64,000 bases of DNA from Ichthyophonus hoferi (Eukaryota > Opisthokonta > Ichthyosporea > Ichthyophonida > Ichthyophonidae), in assembly GCA_002751075.1 (NCBI GenBank), contig NAOQ01000076.1, forward strand, positions 89,554 to 153,553. Direction: 5' to 3'. This document shows positions 24,530-39,100 of the stretch, in pieces; within the stretch, counting starts at the first letter, position 1, and each line of letters starts with the position of its first letter. The notes under the pieces were generated by a model. It saw nothing but the letters and a program-made list of their open reading frames with translations, was not told the DNA's origin and made no database searches. A program made the position numbers and the translations under genes.

Positions 24530-27500
24530 ATTGAACTCATTCGTTTATTAATATTGTTTAAAGTTGTTTCTTTTTGCTAATTTATATGTGATATTCAGAA
24601 GTTTCCGTTCCTTTTCATCCTCTCCGCAGCATCCGTTTATCGCAGGTGTCAATCATAGCTGTGCTCATCATTATCAAAATGTCATTATGACATATCGTAA
24701 AGATCTTTATTGACTAGTATAATTCACAGAAGACTAATGTGGGCCACTATAATTATCAGATCTTATCTAGATGACCTAATGCTATTGTGTCCTTATTTGA
24801 ATGGGTCTTTAGCTAATTTTCTCATTTAATGTAAATGCTCACATTCTATGTTTTGACAAATAAATTTACCTGCTTAACAACGTATTCAATCAACTAATAC
24901 TGGTCCAATCATTTCATGATCCGCTTACCAGCCGATCTACGTGTCATTTTGGATTTTGGTTTTGTAACAGATTCGTTTCATGATAGCCAACAGTACGGGA
25001 CGAAAGTGGTATGCACTGACCAGAACAGTCATAGGTATTTCGAACACCCACTCCATCACAAGCTCGATGCTTTGAGTGTTGAGGTTGCAGGAGATAAATT
25101 TGTGACGGTCCCGGTACGATTGTCCACGTACCCTAGGGGATGCATGGGGTCAAATGAAGCTAAGGACCTGGTGCCAGGAGAAGAAAACGCTTGGCTTGTG
25201 GAGAGAGGTGCAGTCCTTGGCCCTTGGTGAGGCAGTTCGCCGCCTGGTTCTCGCTAGATATCATCACTCTCGCCTATATTTCGGTGTTGCTGACGGCCTC
25301 CCTGATGTAATGATGCCTTACCCCAATGTGACATATTTTTTTAGGTACACATGATCGGGAATGCAAACGAGTGGCTGAAGTGCTGTTCCCATATGATGGT
25401 GCATCTCCTGAATCAAATTTCAATTCATCCAAATTGCCAGTAATGTAAGCCATCTGTTGACAGCATGCTGTCATTGCGATATATTCAGATTCACAGCTTG
25501 ATAATGCAGTTACAGATTGTTTCTTGTTTGGCCAATCTATTAAGCCACCTTTGATAAATATAGCATACCCAGTAATAGATAGATTTCCCATCCCTGGAAT
25601 TTTTGTTAACAAAGTCAGCATCAAAGTAGGCAGTTATTTTGATGAGCACTGGGTGATATAAAATGGTATTCTCGCGGTACGTGTTGAGGTACCTCAAGAG
25701 ATGTTGTAGCATTTCATAGCAACGCATATTTGGTTTTGCTATGTATCTTGATAACATGGACACTGAGAATGAGATGTCGGTCCTGGAGCTTTGGGTGATC
25801 CAGTTTAGGCAACTCATTAGCGCAGCTGTATGTAGTGCTATCCCAAGGAATTTGATCTAGATCTTTCTAGATTTTCAAAATTGGCAAGTTGGACGTGCTC
25901 CCACAGGATGGGAGAATATGCATGATGGTCTTTGTGTTGTCAGTAGCTCTGTATGAGCTCCTAGATATAGCCAGACTGTCTAAGTATAATGTAGCAGGTC
26001 TCCGTTCTTCTAATACTGTACCCAAGCAAGGATGAAGGGAATTCTGTAGATTTGATGGGAGAGCGTTCAGACATCTTCTTGATAAATTCGTCGCAGTCTT
26101 TTGTTTTCTCAGCATATGGGAGAATGTCATCGACTTAGACCATCAGTGTCATAAACTCCTTCTTAGGGTTATGGCATATGTAAAGGCAGGGCTTGGATTC
26201 CATAGGGAAAAAGTACACCAATTTCAGAAAGTTGTCCAGCGTCAGGTTCCACAGTAGTTTGGAGATGTTTAGCCTGTAGAGGCCTCAACATACATAGCGT
26301 TTATTCTTGGGACCTACATGGATTGGAGGTTATTCCATATATACTGGCGTTTTCACATAGTTATGCAAATATGCTGACTTAATGTCATGCTGGGATAGAT
26401 TATACCCCTTTGTTCCTGTAATTGTATGAATTAAAAATATTGATAAAAATAAACACACAGTGAATGGGACATCATGATAGTCTATATCCTTGTGTCTCCT
26501 GTGATTCTTGGGCCACCAATTTTGCTTTGTGAGCTCAATTTTCCTTTGTCATCATGTTTGCAGTGAAAACCCCATAGCAATATAAAGATAGTGATACCAA
26601 CTAGTAGTCTTGGAATTAGTGTCTAAGTACCATACTAGTTGATCCTGGCCAACCTCATTCTCATGGCTTTGAACCATTGAAGCTTAACATGGGCATTAAG
26701 AGTTTTTTAAAAGTTATTGGGGTCTATGGTATCAGGAATGTCCTGATGAGAAACAGGAGCCAGATGACAAGCAGCTGCAATAAATGCTGCTTACTGCCTC
26801 ATCTTGTGACTCCTCACAAGGTAAGAGTCTCTGATCTTGTTGCCAATAACACATAGTGAATTTTGTTTTTGGTCTTCTGGATTGAAATATCTCATCAGTG
26901 TGGTCTGCCTTTTCTTCTTGATACTGGCTTTGATGCTCTTGATGTTAGTCATATAAGTCGCCACTTACAGGCAAATGATGGTGCTCCCCCACTGGTGGCA
27001 TGCCAATTTGTTCATGAGGGAGACTGGCGGATTTTATGGTCTTTTTGTTGGGATGTGAAGGAAGCATTTTCTGTAGCTTTTCCTCTCAGTCAAGGGCTGG
27101 GCAGTCCTGGGCATGGTTGTATAGATGGAATATAGGGGTTTCAAAAGGGAGGTTGTCCTCTAAGTCCTACTGTGTAATATCTTCATATAAAATGATGAAA
27201 GGGTACATGCCCACTTTCTTTTCCATGCTATATGAGAAAACTTCTTCAGAAAAAACAAGTTTTTTCTTTTTGAGACTTGGTCTATTGCATAGTTCATCAC
27301 AATTCATCTTAGCTGTAATAGATCATAGCCTGAAAAATTCCAAATTTCCTTTTAGCAGAGAACTTTTTCTTGATATCAATCTTGTTGGCTCTTTAAAATA
27401 CCTTGGACCCAAATGGTCCAAATCTTTTGTTTAGTACACGTTGCTTTGTCCATATTTCCTAATATGGTATGTTCCCAGGGAGTACATTGGTTGGGGTCAA

Positions 27501-28745
27501 ATTGTGAGTGTAGGCCACCACCAGGAATACAACACCCTAGAATGTTGACAACATGCTGCATTGGAGGAGAGCTGTAAGCTCCCCTGGGGTTGGAACTTTT
27601 GCCCATCCGCAGCTGCCTGTGCAGTAGTCAGAGTTGCTGCTTGATGTACTGTACATTCAGTAAATATTAATGCAGCAACTCTCTCATTATGTTCCTAGTA
27701 GAGCTTGAGTTGAGCGATGGCCAATTTTCTTTGGACCTCATTGTGCTGCAATTGCATTGGATTACACATTATCTTAACTTTACGTTCACGCTGGAGATCT
27801 CTTCCCACTTGTTTGCAGAACCAGAGGTTAAAGCTCTGCTCTTCTTCAGTTACTTTGGCAAGTTGTTCAGTCATTAGTTGGAGTTTATAATATTGCCATG
27901 TTTTCACTGTATCGGCTTCTTGTAAAAGGGCCCAAAGACCTTCTAGGAAAATATTTAAAGGGGGATTGGTCTTTAGAACTAAATAAAGTTCAGTATTTCC
28001 AGTATAGAATAAATTTTCATGGCCATGTTGGCTGTGGTGTCCAACCATAAAATTTTAGCAGGAAAGGAGCCAGTAGACGTTTGTATCATTCCTGGCTGAT
28101 GAGATTCCATGTCCTCCTGAAAGAGCACGCTGGCTGTCTCGTGCTGTTTCTCATAATTGGGAGAGGGCACTAAAATTCTCTTTTTCTTTGATGAAATGTG
28201 TCTGGTAATCCACTGATTATCTTGTAGTCCATGTTTCTACTAGCAGAGTGGCACAGTAATAGTTTTTTAAACCTGTTATCCCTGTTCAAAGTTATTTATC
28301 TTTGCTAATTATATATTGTGTTTAGAATCATTTTTATTATTAGTTGTTTTCATTCCTTTTATTCTTTCCACAACATCCGTTTTTCATGGGTGTCAATCAT
28401 AACGTGTTCATCAAGGTCAATGAGACCAGAATGATTGTAAAGATTCTTTTTGACTAATACAGTTCACAAAAGACCACTGAGGCCCACTAGAATTATCTGA
28501 TCTTGTCTTGATGATCTAATGCTATTATGCTCTGTAGCTGATTTTCTCATTTACATTTAATATAAGTGCTCACATTCTATGTATTGTATTAACAAATCAA
28601 TTTATCTGGTTGAGAACGTTATTTAGTTAACTAATATTGGACCAATAATTTCATGATCCACATGGTTCGACCAATCTACGTGTTTATTTGGAGTTAATAT
28701 TGTTAGTCTTATAACTGATTTGTATGGCCTGCAGTTTGGGAAGGG
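24530..28745 (-). mobile_element. Fossil Ty1/copia-type LTR retrotransposon
   Basis: Two related sequences flank the element: about 24540-25000 and about 28270-28745. They share colinear blocks such as ctcacattctatg, atttcatgatcc and gatcttatct, and are the LTRs. Between them, on the minus strand, are remnants of a gag-like region near the 5' LTR (about 27.7-28.05 kb) and, near the 3' LTR, a pol region (about 25.27-26.3 kb). The pol region shows copia-type reverse-transcriptase tail and RNase H hallmarks (ALSSCESEY). The coding region is broken in many places and the LTRs have diverged clearly, so the insertion is old. Confidence 0.85.
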
Positions 28746-29570
28746 GATTGTATGCGCTTAATCCCCGGAAAACTGATGCCAATCAAAATCATTCCTCCAG
28801 ATATAAATAATCGATAATTATAACTTTCAAATAAGAAATCGATAAATTCCCTAAACCAATAATTAGTCTCACTAAATATATTTTAAACATTCTCCGTCAA
28901 TGGAGGTTTTTCAACCGGCAAAATAGAAATACAAAATAAAAACTGTTATCGACCAATACATGGGAATTTTTTAACGACAGATTAGAAATATAAAGATAAA
29001 GAGCTGTTATCTACTAATCCAAATGAATAAATATCAATGGTACAAACCTGCTAACTTCACTTCGAATGAACACGTAATTCAGCCGAAGTCCGATAAGCCT
29101 TATTCGCTCTAGAATATCATACGTTCTCTATGTGTTAAGTAATATTATTAGTGGTTAAAAGTTACCGTGCTCTTATGAAGGAACCTAAGGTAGCCTGTAG
29201 TGTTTATTGTAAACCAATCAAGTGGGGAAAGAGCCACAGATTATATTAGTAGGTAATAACAAGTAATGCACGCTTAGAATGATAGATGTGGAATTGTGCA
29301 TCAGGTACCTTTTCGAGTATTTGAAGACTTAAAGCTGACCTGGTTCCAGTATTAGATTGTTCTGGTAATAATATTACAAACAGTATTCATTGTCTTGTTA
29401 TCTTAGCGTACAAGTTCTGTAACTTCTTTTAATAGACACACAGGTCTATAGCTGTTTACTCGTATGCACCGACGTTTTGTTATAACTAGTAACACAAGAA
29501 CTAATCCAACTAAGAGAAATGAGTTCCTTCCATGGAACTATAGTGATTTATGACTGTCTTTTACAATCAT
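28746..29570. other. AT-rich intergenic stretch
   Basis: No gene, repeat or structured element was recognised. Several short direct similarities to the retroelement edge suggest only general composition bias. Confidence 0.5.
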
Positions 29571-30493
29571 CTTCTTGTTTTAGTATGATATCACAGACCC
29601 TTTTAAAAGGTCAGTCACCTACTTTTACACAGTATATCATATCATATCATACCATATTATACCATACCAAACCATATTATATCATGCTATATCATGTTAT
29701 ATCATGCTATATCATGCCATGTCATATTATATCNNNNNNNNNNNNNNNNNNNNNNNNNNNNNNNNNNNNNNNNNNNNNNNNNNNNNNNNNNNNNNNNNNN
29801 NNNNNNNNNNNNNNNNNNNNNNNNNNNNNNNNNNNNNNNNNNNNNNNNNNNNNNNNNNNNNNNNNNNNNNNNNNNNNNNNNNNNNNNNNNNNNNNNNNNN
29901 NNNNNNNNNNNNNNNNNNNNNNNNNNNNNNNNNNNNNNNNNNNNNNNNNNNNNNNNNNNNNNNNNNNNNNNNNNNNNNNNNNNNNNNNNNNNNNNNNNNN
30001 NNNNNNNNNNNNNNNNNNNNNNNNNNNNNNNNNNNNNNNNNNNNNNNNNNNNNNNNNNNNNNNNNNNNNNNNNNNNNNNNNNNNNNNNNNNNNNNNNNNN
30101 NNNNNNNNNNNNNNNNNNNNNNNNNNNNNNNNNNNNNNNNNNNNNNNNNNNNNNNNNNNNNNNNNNNNNNNNNNNNNNNNNNNNNNNNNNNNNNNNNNNN
30201 NNNNNNNNNNNNNNNNNNNNNNNNNNNNNNNNNNNNNNNNNNNNNNNNNNNNNNNNNNNNNNNNNNNNNNNNNNNNNNNNNNNNNNNNNNNNNNNNNNNA
30301 CTAGTCCTTTTACTAATCTATACTTCTTGTTTTAGTTATTAGATATCACAGACCCTTTTAAAACGGTTACAGTCACCTACTTTTACTACAGTATATCATA
30401 TCATATCATACCATATTATACCATACCAAACCATATTATATCATGCTATATCATGTTATATCATGCTATATCATGCCATGTCATATTATATCA
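29571..30493. repeat. Near-identical flanks around a 566-base N gap, with TATCA pentamer satellite
   Basis: The sequence at 29571-29733 (cttcttgttttag ... tatcatatcatatcata ... gtcatattatatc) recurs at 30323-30493 in the same order. The differences are mainly one- or two-base insertions. N fills 29734-30299. The repeat itself is a degenerate pentamer (TATCA/TATTA). The duplication most likely reflects failed merging of one locus across the gap. Confidence 0.8.
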
Positions 30494-31576
30494 TACCACG
30501 CCATTCCATATAAATATTAATTTATTAAAAAGAACCAATCAATTAATCCTGATAAATTAGCCATATTTAATTTCTAGGAGCAAAGATCTCTAGTTAATGT
30601 TTGTTGTTAGAAATTAAAAATATTTTAAAATAAATAGCATTAATGATTCCTTGACCATCAGAAAATGCTGGTTATGAGTTATAATCCACATTGCAAACCC
30701 TATTAGCTATTAATTTATACTAGTTATAGGGAAGAACATATAAGATAACTATACCAATTTGAACATAGTAATTATAAAACCAACCAAAAAAATATATTTA
30801 ATATGCTATAAGTGTGCAGTCAAGACAAAATTTAATCTAACCCTAGTCAGTATTTACCCGTGTACTACGGCTATATTTAAATTTTTAACTTTAAAAATAT
30901 TTAATCAAGAAGTGGCGGATGGTGATTCAGATGATTTCTTAGCGGAGCACTCAAAGCACACTGTATTCTTAGAAATATTATGGGCCCCACACCTGGATAG
31001 TTATAGATATAGGAGGATATATGTAGATGTATATGTGTATTTGTGTATATGTGTATGCTTGTGTCTCAATGTGTATATATGTCCGTGTGTAATATATATA
31101 CATATGTATGTTGTGTGTATGTATGTACATGTCTGTGTAAGCTATCTTTCATATAGATATGTCATAGATTTATATTTGGCATAAACGATTAGAGCAAATA
31201 AACATATGTATTCCAAAATAGAGGAAGGGCTAATTTATTGGACAGGATAATAATTATATAATACCAATCACAATACATTAAATAATAATTTATTTTATAT
31301 ATATGACAATATAGTAATATATTAAACCTCTAAACAGTGTTTATCCAAAAGACAGTAATACTTAGCTTATATCGTAATTGATCATAATCAAACAATATAA
31401 CAAACAGTACATGTGCCCTTTAGTAATACCCACCATCCTAACTACACAGACCATCTCTATCATAATTAATTAATTAATTAATAATAAGCATTACAGATTA
31501 TAATAAAAAAACAAATGGCTGTCTATTTAGCATTGCAAATGACACACAGCCAATAAGCACACATGTAAATAGCTTT
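30494..31576. other. Intergenic stretch; one unassigned open frame
   Basis: A plus-strand frame at 30759-31184 contains a more balanced patch (EVADGDSDDFLAEHSKH, about 30908-30965). It then runs into a TATG-type simple repeat. I recognise no family and see no clear splice sites, so I do not call it a gene. TTAA-rich and ATTA microsatellites occur near 31460-31490. Confidence 0.3.
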
Positions 31577-34500
31577 TTAAGGGCGTATGACATACTTTGA
31601 ACATGCCCAGGAATTAGTGGTTAATAACTTAGAGGTATAACACTTGAAGCAGGTGGTACGACGTTGAAAGTTGACAAGATTACACCTGATTGAGAGGGAA
31701 ATCAGTAATATGATTGGGTTAAATTATATAAGAGCAAAGGAATAACCAATAATATGAATGGGCTATATTATATAGGGATCAACTATTATATGATTGATTA
31801 AAGTTAAATGCATCATTAAATCGTGCTATCTATATGGATAGGTTTAATAGTAAATTATATCGTGGGTTGGATTGGCAGAGAAATATGGAAGAATAGGAGA
31901 CTGGAGAAGCTAAATAAAGAATGGTTATAATTAGATTAGAAAAAAATAAAAATAAAAATAACACAATTAGTTGGGGTATAAATGAAACCCCATTGCTGTA
32001 AATATGTAGGAAGATAGGAGAGAAATAGCTCTGTGTCATCGGAAATAATTTGAAAATGGAAAAGAAAGCAGAGGGGAATTACTATAAAGGAAAGGAATAA
32101 AAGATAACATAAACCCTATTAGAGCTATACATAGACATACTACATACTGGACCACATACCGGTAACCTGTTAATAAAATGGTAATAGAAATATATGAATA
32201 TACAGCTATCAATTATGGTTTATTGCCGATTAGTATGCTCCTTGATGGTGGGGTGATTGTCCAATAAGATACATTTATTTGACTACTAATTAATTATTAC
32301 TGGTAATTGATGCCAATAAGGTACAACTAATGTACAAATAATATAGTAGGATAAATTGCTAGTAGTGCTTAGTATGGTATAGTATAATATAGTATAATGT
32401 GGCATATACGAATATGGCATAATATAATGTGGTATGATATGATACAATAGAATATAATATAGTAGGTTGCAATAGGCTATAATAGGCTATAACATGATAT
32501 AATAGGATATAATATGTATGATATTATAAAATACAGTGTAACATAATATAACATACCACATCATAATATAATAAAATATAATATAATATATTGCCGTACA
32601 CTAGTAAACATTACAATAACTCATAAATATTAAACAAATAAATATAAACCGAAGATTGTTGGTCTTACTTTGGGCAGATCCAATCACCTGGCATCTTGTC
32701 AATCGGATTACACCCTACACAGTTTTGATTGGCGGGTGCATTGGTGTAGCTACACTTTGGGCATATCCAATCCTGTTCCACTGCACCACTCCCCTGGAAA
32801 TTGATTGGAATATCAATATAAGGCCCCCTGACTGGACAGATCTAATTGGATACTCAATAGCACATTTATTTAACTCGTTCTGTTTTGCTCTTTTTATTTT
32901 ATATATTAGACATTAAGGACTTTAAATATACCCTATGTAGGTTAATTGCGCCATAAAGAGGTTAATTACATTATATAGTTTAATTGCACCACGAATAAGT
33001 GAATTACACCACATATAGATTAAGTATACCATGAATAGGTTAATTACATTATATATAGCCTAACTACATCATATATAGGTTATCCTTTACTGATAGGCGA
33101 GAGAGGATATACCTTAAATGCATAAACTATTACTTTGATTACCCTATGTTATTACCCGAATTAACTTAATCATCCCATATATACTCATTTATTGTCTAAT
33201 AACCCCTTTATTAAACATCATATAAATTAAAAACAATATTATATTGGATGAAAACACGATGGTCAATCAAAGTGTATTTTATATTATCTTCCTTATTGGC
33301 CTTAAGTTTTAATATCCTCCAATCAATAGACGTCTCATGTATGCTTTACCACTAAATGCATGCAATTTGATGGAAATTTTACAATTAGACTTATTAGCCA
33401 GAAAAAATACAGCATTGCAATATAATGGTTCTGGGTAATTGGTCAGTTCAAATGTAAAATCATATTTATCCTAGCCAATAATCTATCTTTCCTATTTCTC
33501 TTGTAAAACATGACATAAAAAATTAGACTGCCTCTTCCAACCCAAGCAGGTAGTTATAATGTTAAATTATAATATTAAAATGTAAACAGATGAAACGACT
33601 GAATATATATAGTTCATGAAGGTTTAAAAAGAAATAGACAGAAATCAAATAAATATACAGCAAGGTCTAATCAACATGCCCTACCTTGTCAGTTATTTCT
33701 TTGGGTTTTGTACACTTGAAGCAGTTAGGAGTCCTTGCATAGTTATGAGCTTGACATCTAATTGAATAGGGTTAATTAATTAATTGCTAATGTATGTAAT
33801 TAGTAGTCTGGTAATAATTGACAGCAGGAATTATAAGAAGCAGGTAATTAATTAACTAATTAAATGGCAATTGATGCAATTAGTACGGGTAACCAACCAT
33901 TGGCGCTTTATTTATTTTTAAATATATAAAATTTTAACATACCAATAAACACCCCTTTATTTTGCCCAATATATATTTATACCTGCCACATATCCAGTCA
34001 TGGGGCTTAAGGTTAGGGCTGGGGTCATTGCATTTCTTACAAGCTCCCCTCCATCTAAAATTTACATAATGGCACCCGACACAGTTCCAATCACGACTGG
34101 CATAGGTCTTTTCCTGTAATGTAATTAGTTAATGTAATGTAAGAGTTTAGTGTCTATCATGTACTAGCTTACCCTAAAGGAAGATCGCTTAATTACTAGG
34201 TTTTCTATATGATAAGATTTGATTGTAATAGTTTGATAGTACTAATTTTATTGTACTGGTTTTATCTAACCTTGGCGATTTATGTGTTTATTCAATCTCC
34301 GAAAATAAAATACAAATAGGCCTACTGACAGGATAAGCCAGGTTAAGGTTTATTGCTCTTTGAATTCTAGATTGCATAAACTTCAATTATTTTGATTAAC
34401 CAATCATTATTTTTCATTTATCAATCTACAAGTATCTAACTGGTTAACTTCATGGCCCATTTGTTATTTGGTTACTCATTAGTTCATTCCTACTTTTTTT

Positions 34501-36083
34501 CTTTACAATGACCTGTAATATGCGATTATACTTATCATAGACCCTATATTTACTACTAAAGTTTAAAGTAGTAATATTATAGTCTTGTCGATTGTCGGCT
34601 GGTGCAGCATAAAAAATAGGCAAATTTTACTGGAAGATAGTTAATTTAAAATTTAAAATTTACAATTAAAATATCTCAGGACATCATATTCTTTAAAAAA
34701 ATATGCAAGACCGATTAATAAAACAAAATGTAATTGGACGTGACCAGGGTTAGAGTATTTCCAATATCCAATTATACGGTGGCTATATCCTTAGATCTTA
34801 CCATATAAGGAAAAACTCAAACGAGGGTAAAATGCGAGGAAATTATGAATGGGATTACTCTAAAAGATCAAATGTGTTTTTTCTAGTATATTATAATATA
34901 GCTCTATAGTGATTGGATAATACTAAATGACTAAAATACGATTGGTTAGTGTTAACTGCCTGAAATGACATTGGTGACTTCAAGAACTATATAAATAATA
35001 AATAAATGAATAGCCAATATAAAAGTAAAAATAAAATTATTGGATGGTATTAAATGTAATAAAATGCAAATGTGCCTATTATATTTCTATATTAAAATAG
35101 CGATAACAGAGACAGAGAGAAATAAAAAGATAATATTTATATCTACCAATGGTTCGTCGTATGACCTAGTCATTTGACATCGATGGCAGTTATTGATCTG
35201 TGCGTAATTGTGGGCCTCACACCTATAAATAGATTGACATATATAGCTTGGTTATTAATAAATATAAGATATGATCCAATTACTGACAATAACTGCTGGT
35301 AAGATGCAAACGTGCATGGGGGTATTTGGATCATGTAAACCAGTGTCCTGTGTATATATAATGTATCACCCTTATCCAACCATTCATTGGATGGATATAT
35401 ATTCACCAATCATTGTGTACTATAGACTTATATACGATATATCATACAAATTAACCTATACTTCACACTATGGTTGTCAGGCAATCTCCAATTGAACCCT
35501 AGAGGAGTTTAGCAAAACCATTTGATAGGTCAGTATTTCTTAAGGGTAAGATACTATAGCATAATATTTTATGGTATTGTATTACATGTAATATTTTACA
35601 TTATATTACACTGTATTAGATTAGATAGTATAGGATAATGGTGTACTGCAATGTATTCTATTCTATTATATTTTATTGCATTTATTTTATTGCATTACAC
35701 TATTTTGTTATATTATAAAGTATTGTATTGTATTATCTTGTATTGTATTATATTGTATTGCACTACACTGTACCGCAATACTTATGAACCGCATATTAAA
35801 CTTACATACTAACCTCCTGACAACTACTCTATATACTTCTTCTACACCCTATACACATACCTTCTATCAACTGCAGATATATAATATACCGTGAATGTTA
35901 TAGTCCCTTTAGATTATTAATACTTTATTAATATGTTAATAGGTGTGCATACAATTATAGAAACCAACTATTGTTTTTACATATTCATATATAAATATTT
36001 ATATGCGTAATATGATAGTATGTATATATGACAATTATGTATGATAGTATGATAATATGGTAGTTTATTTGTTTGTTTGTATA

Positions 36084-36119
<36 letters not shown>

Positions 36120-39100
36120 TGTATGTATGTATATATGTATATATGTATATGCGTGGTAGTATGACAGTATAATAGTTGGCATGTATATACCGACACATAC
36201 ATACCCGGGGCATATCCAATCATATCCCTTAAATCTAGGAGTCTGTGTTTTACATCGTTGGCATAGCCCTCTCCACCTAAAATTATCATGACTACATTGA
36301 GGGCACACCCAACCAGATGTGCCAGTTGGAGTTGATGTCTGCATTATGATTGGTTATTGGGTTGATGTCCAGATTGTGAATTATATGGGGTTGGGGTTGG
36401 GGTTTGTACTTTATTACTCATTTACAACAATAAGTATAGTGGTAGGGCAGTTTAATATGTTCTCTAAACTAATAGTTATTATAATCTTCTATATATTATT
36501 ATTCAAATAATTAGATTATAATAGTATTGATAGCTGTACAGTAAATATAAGATAAGATCATGTGATATTATCATATTATAGTGTAGTATAGTATGGTGCA
36601 GTGTATTATAGTATAGTATATTATATTAGAGTATAGTATAGTACAGTATAGTATATTATATTATAGTATAGTAAGTATAATATAGTACAGTATAATATAG
36701 TGTATTATATTATATTTTACTATATTGCATTGTATAATTTAGCATTAGCATATCTTATATTATATATCATAGGACAACAAAGTTTAAAATACTGCACACT
36801 AGAAAGAAAATGAGAGAAAAACTATTTAAATATGCGAAACATTATACAATGTATGCTAGTTTTAATATTGCCGTATATACATAACCATAAAAGAAGATAG
36901 AGGTAAAATATTATTTAACCTATACATCCTTGTGTGATTTATTTGAATGGCTTGCTATGTCTGATGTCTAAACACAATATAAATGTATATATATAAAATC
37001 TAATATATATATATATATATATGGTCTCATAGAAGGGGGTCTGATAAGGTACGTGTGTGTGTTTATGTATGTTATGTCCTATATAAAAAGATATATTATG
37101 TGTATAAAAATACGTATAAAATTAATCTATGACTTACATTGGCTGTGGTTTGGTTAATATCAGTGGTCTTAGGCGCCTCACAACTAACACAAACGTAATC
37201 CGAGGTAACGTTCACCTATTGGTCCAATATCATAATATATCCCATATATAGGTGGGCATAATTGGATTTGATTAGTTTGTATATGTATTTTTTTGTTTAT
37301 AACTATTTATATGTGCATCAATGTACATGTATTTGTATAGGTATATGTATTCGTACATGTATATATACGTATATGTATAATGGTTAGTCATAAATAACTG
37401 TAGTTGTAGATACATACTGCCTATTAATTTGTATATCCCTCACCTCCATATAACAAAATTCATGTTATGATAATATGTGATAACGTGTATATCATGATGT
37501 TTTTGAATGGTTTGAAATGTTTAAATAATTAACTAATATAATATTACAAAATATAACATAGCATAATATAATCAAAATAACAAAATATAACTAAATATAA
37601 TACAAGACAATACAACACAGTATACATAATAAAATAGTATATATAGTTGTCTATACCTGATTACAATTGTTACAATTCCAGCTTTGCACTCTAGGGGGAG
37701 GTGAGTCACAGGTAATACATTTTAACGCTGTGCTTTCATTAGTCACATTACACATAGGGCAGAGCCAGGTTGGGCCGGGTGATGTGTCTCTGAATGAGTT
37801 TAATATTTTAATATTTTGATGAATTGGTGGTTGGTTTAATAAAAATATTAATTGGGGTAGACCAGTGGTTAATTTTAATTTAGTTATCAGGGTATATTAA
37901 ATAATTTTTAAACATAAAGTGGTAATTGGCTGTTTTTTAATTTTTAATTTTTATTGATTGAGTAAGTATTGGTTAATTGACACATAATTATGTTAAATTG
38001 GGCTGAATGTCATATTCTTATTTTATTTTAATCTTCTTCTAATCATCGGCCAGAATAATCAATCTAAAGTTTGATTAGTGTAAAAATATGATAGGACCAA
38101 AAATGCATAAGGAAACTATCAATCCAGTCAAAGATTGGTTTTAAAATTTTAAAAGCGCAAATTGTTATCTGGACTAACCCAAATGGACAGCCAGTACTCA
38201 TGTTAATTAACTCCATGAATAGATAAATGCCATATTGCGATTTCTTATGCCAAAGATCAATCAGCTTTTGCTTTTAAAACTTCCTATTCCAAATAAATAC
38301 ATAATTATTTAGTTTGGCACATATGATATATCTTTCATTAGTAACTCAACAACAATAGGGTTGAATCAAATAATTATTGAATTGGTGCATTGATTCGGTT
38401 TTGGGATAGTTTGTGTTGGCCTCAACACCAAACGCAATGAAATCCAATCCATCTGTTCCATTCGATAAAAAGGAACAAAGCAGGATAATTACAATTAATT
38501 AGGGTGGTTATAACAACATAACATAAATGTATTTGAAATACATTTTACTAATATAAAAATATATAACTTAATTTAAAAAAAATTAAAGCCAAATTATTGA
38601 AACACACAGTATGACAGTGATAAGATATTTATCCTTCAGTAACATGCTATAAAGTAATTTGAATTAAAATTTTATCCATGAGTGCACACATGTCTAGTAA
38701 TATTACTTAGAAATATACATCACATTTAAATCGATTATTTTTTAAAATAAATAAATATAAACCAATAGATGATTACTGTTAAACAACAAGTAAACCCAAC
38801 TCCAATCAGATTAATGGTACCCATGGCTTGAATGAGGTGCATTGGTGGATTGCATTTTAAAGTCATGGACATCTGGTGGCAACGCGAAGGGATCAGCAGA
38901 GTGCTCTCTGGAATAGGTAATGATTAGGTATAATCATATATTATATGATGTCTGCAATGATGATTACTATAGTTGCCATTATTATAAAAAGAATAAACGA
39001 TATAAAAATAATTGTTATTTAAGAATGATATAATGAATATATAACGTTGATAATCAGATATTCATTAGTATACCCAATTTGTATTACATTATATTGATAC

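Noticed and set aside
26863-27434. Plus-strand open frames inside the fossil retroelement
   Set aside because: They are antisense to the element's own coding direction and have no independent support.
29519-30342. Open frames of 212-261 codons
   Set aside because: They consist mostly of unknown bases in the N gap plus pentamer satellite.
29640-30500. CRISPR-like regular short repeats
   Set aside because: They are degenerate TATCA pentamers without spacers in a eukaryotic genome.
38380-38470. Possible extra exon of the zinc-finger gene
   Set aside because: A WxxFHCVWC-like stretch is seen, but it meets a stop in the required phase, and the exons on either side join in phase without it.
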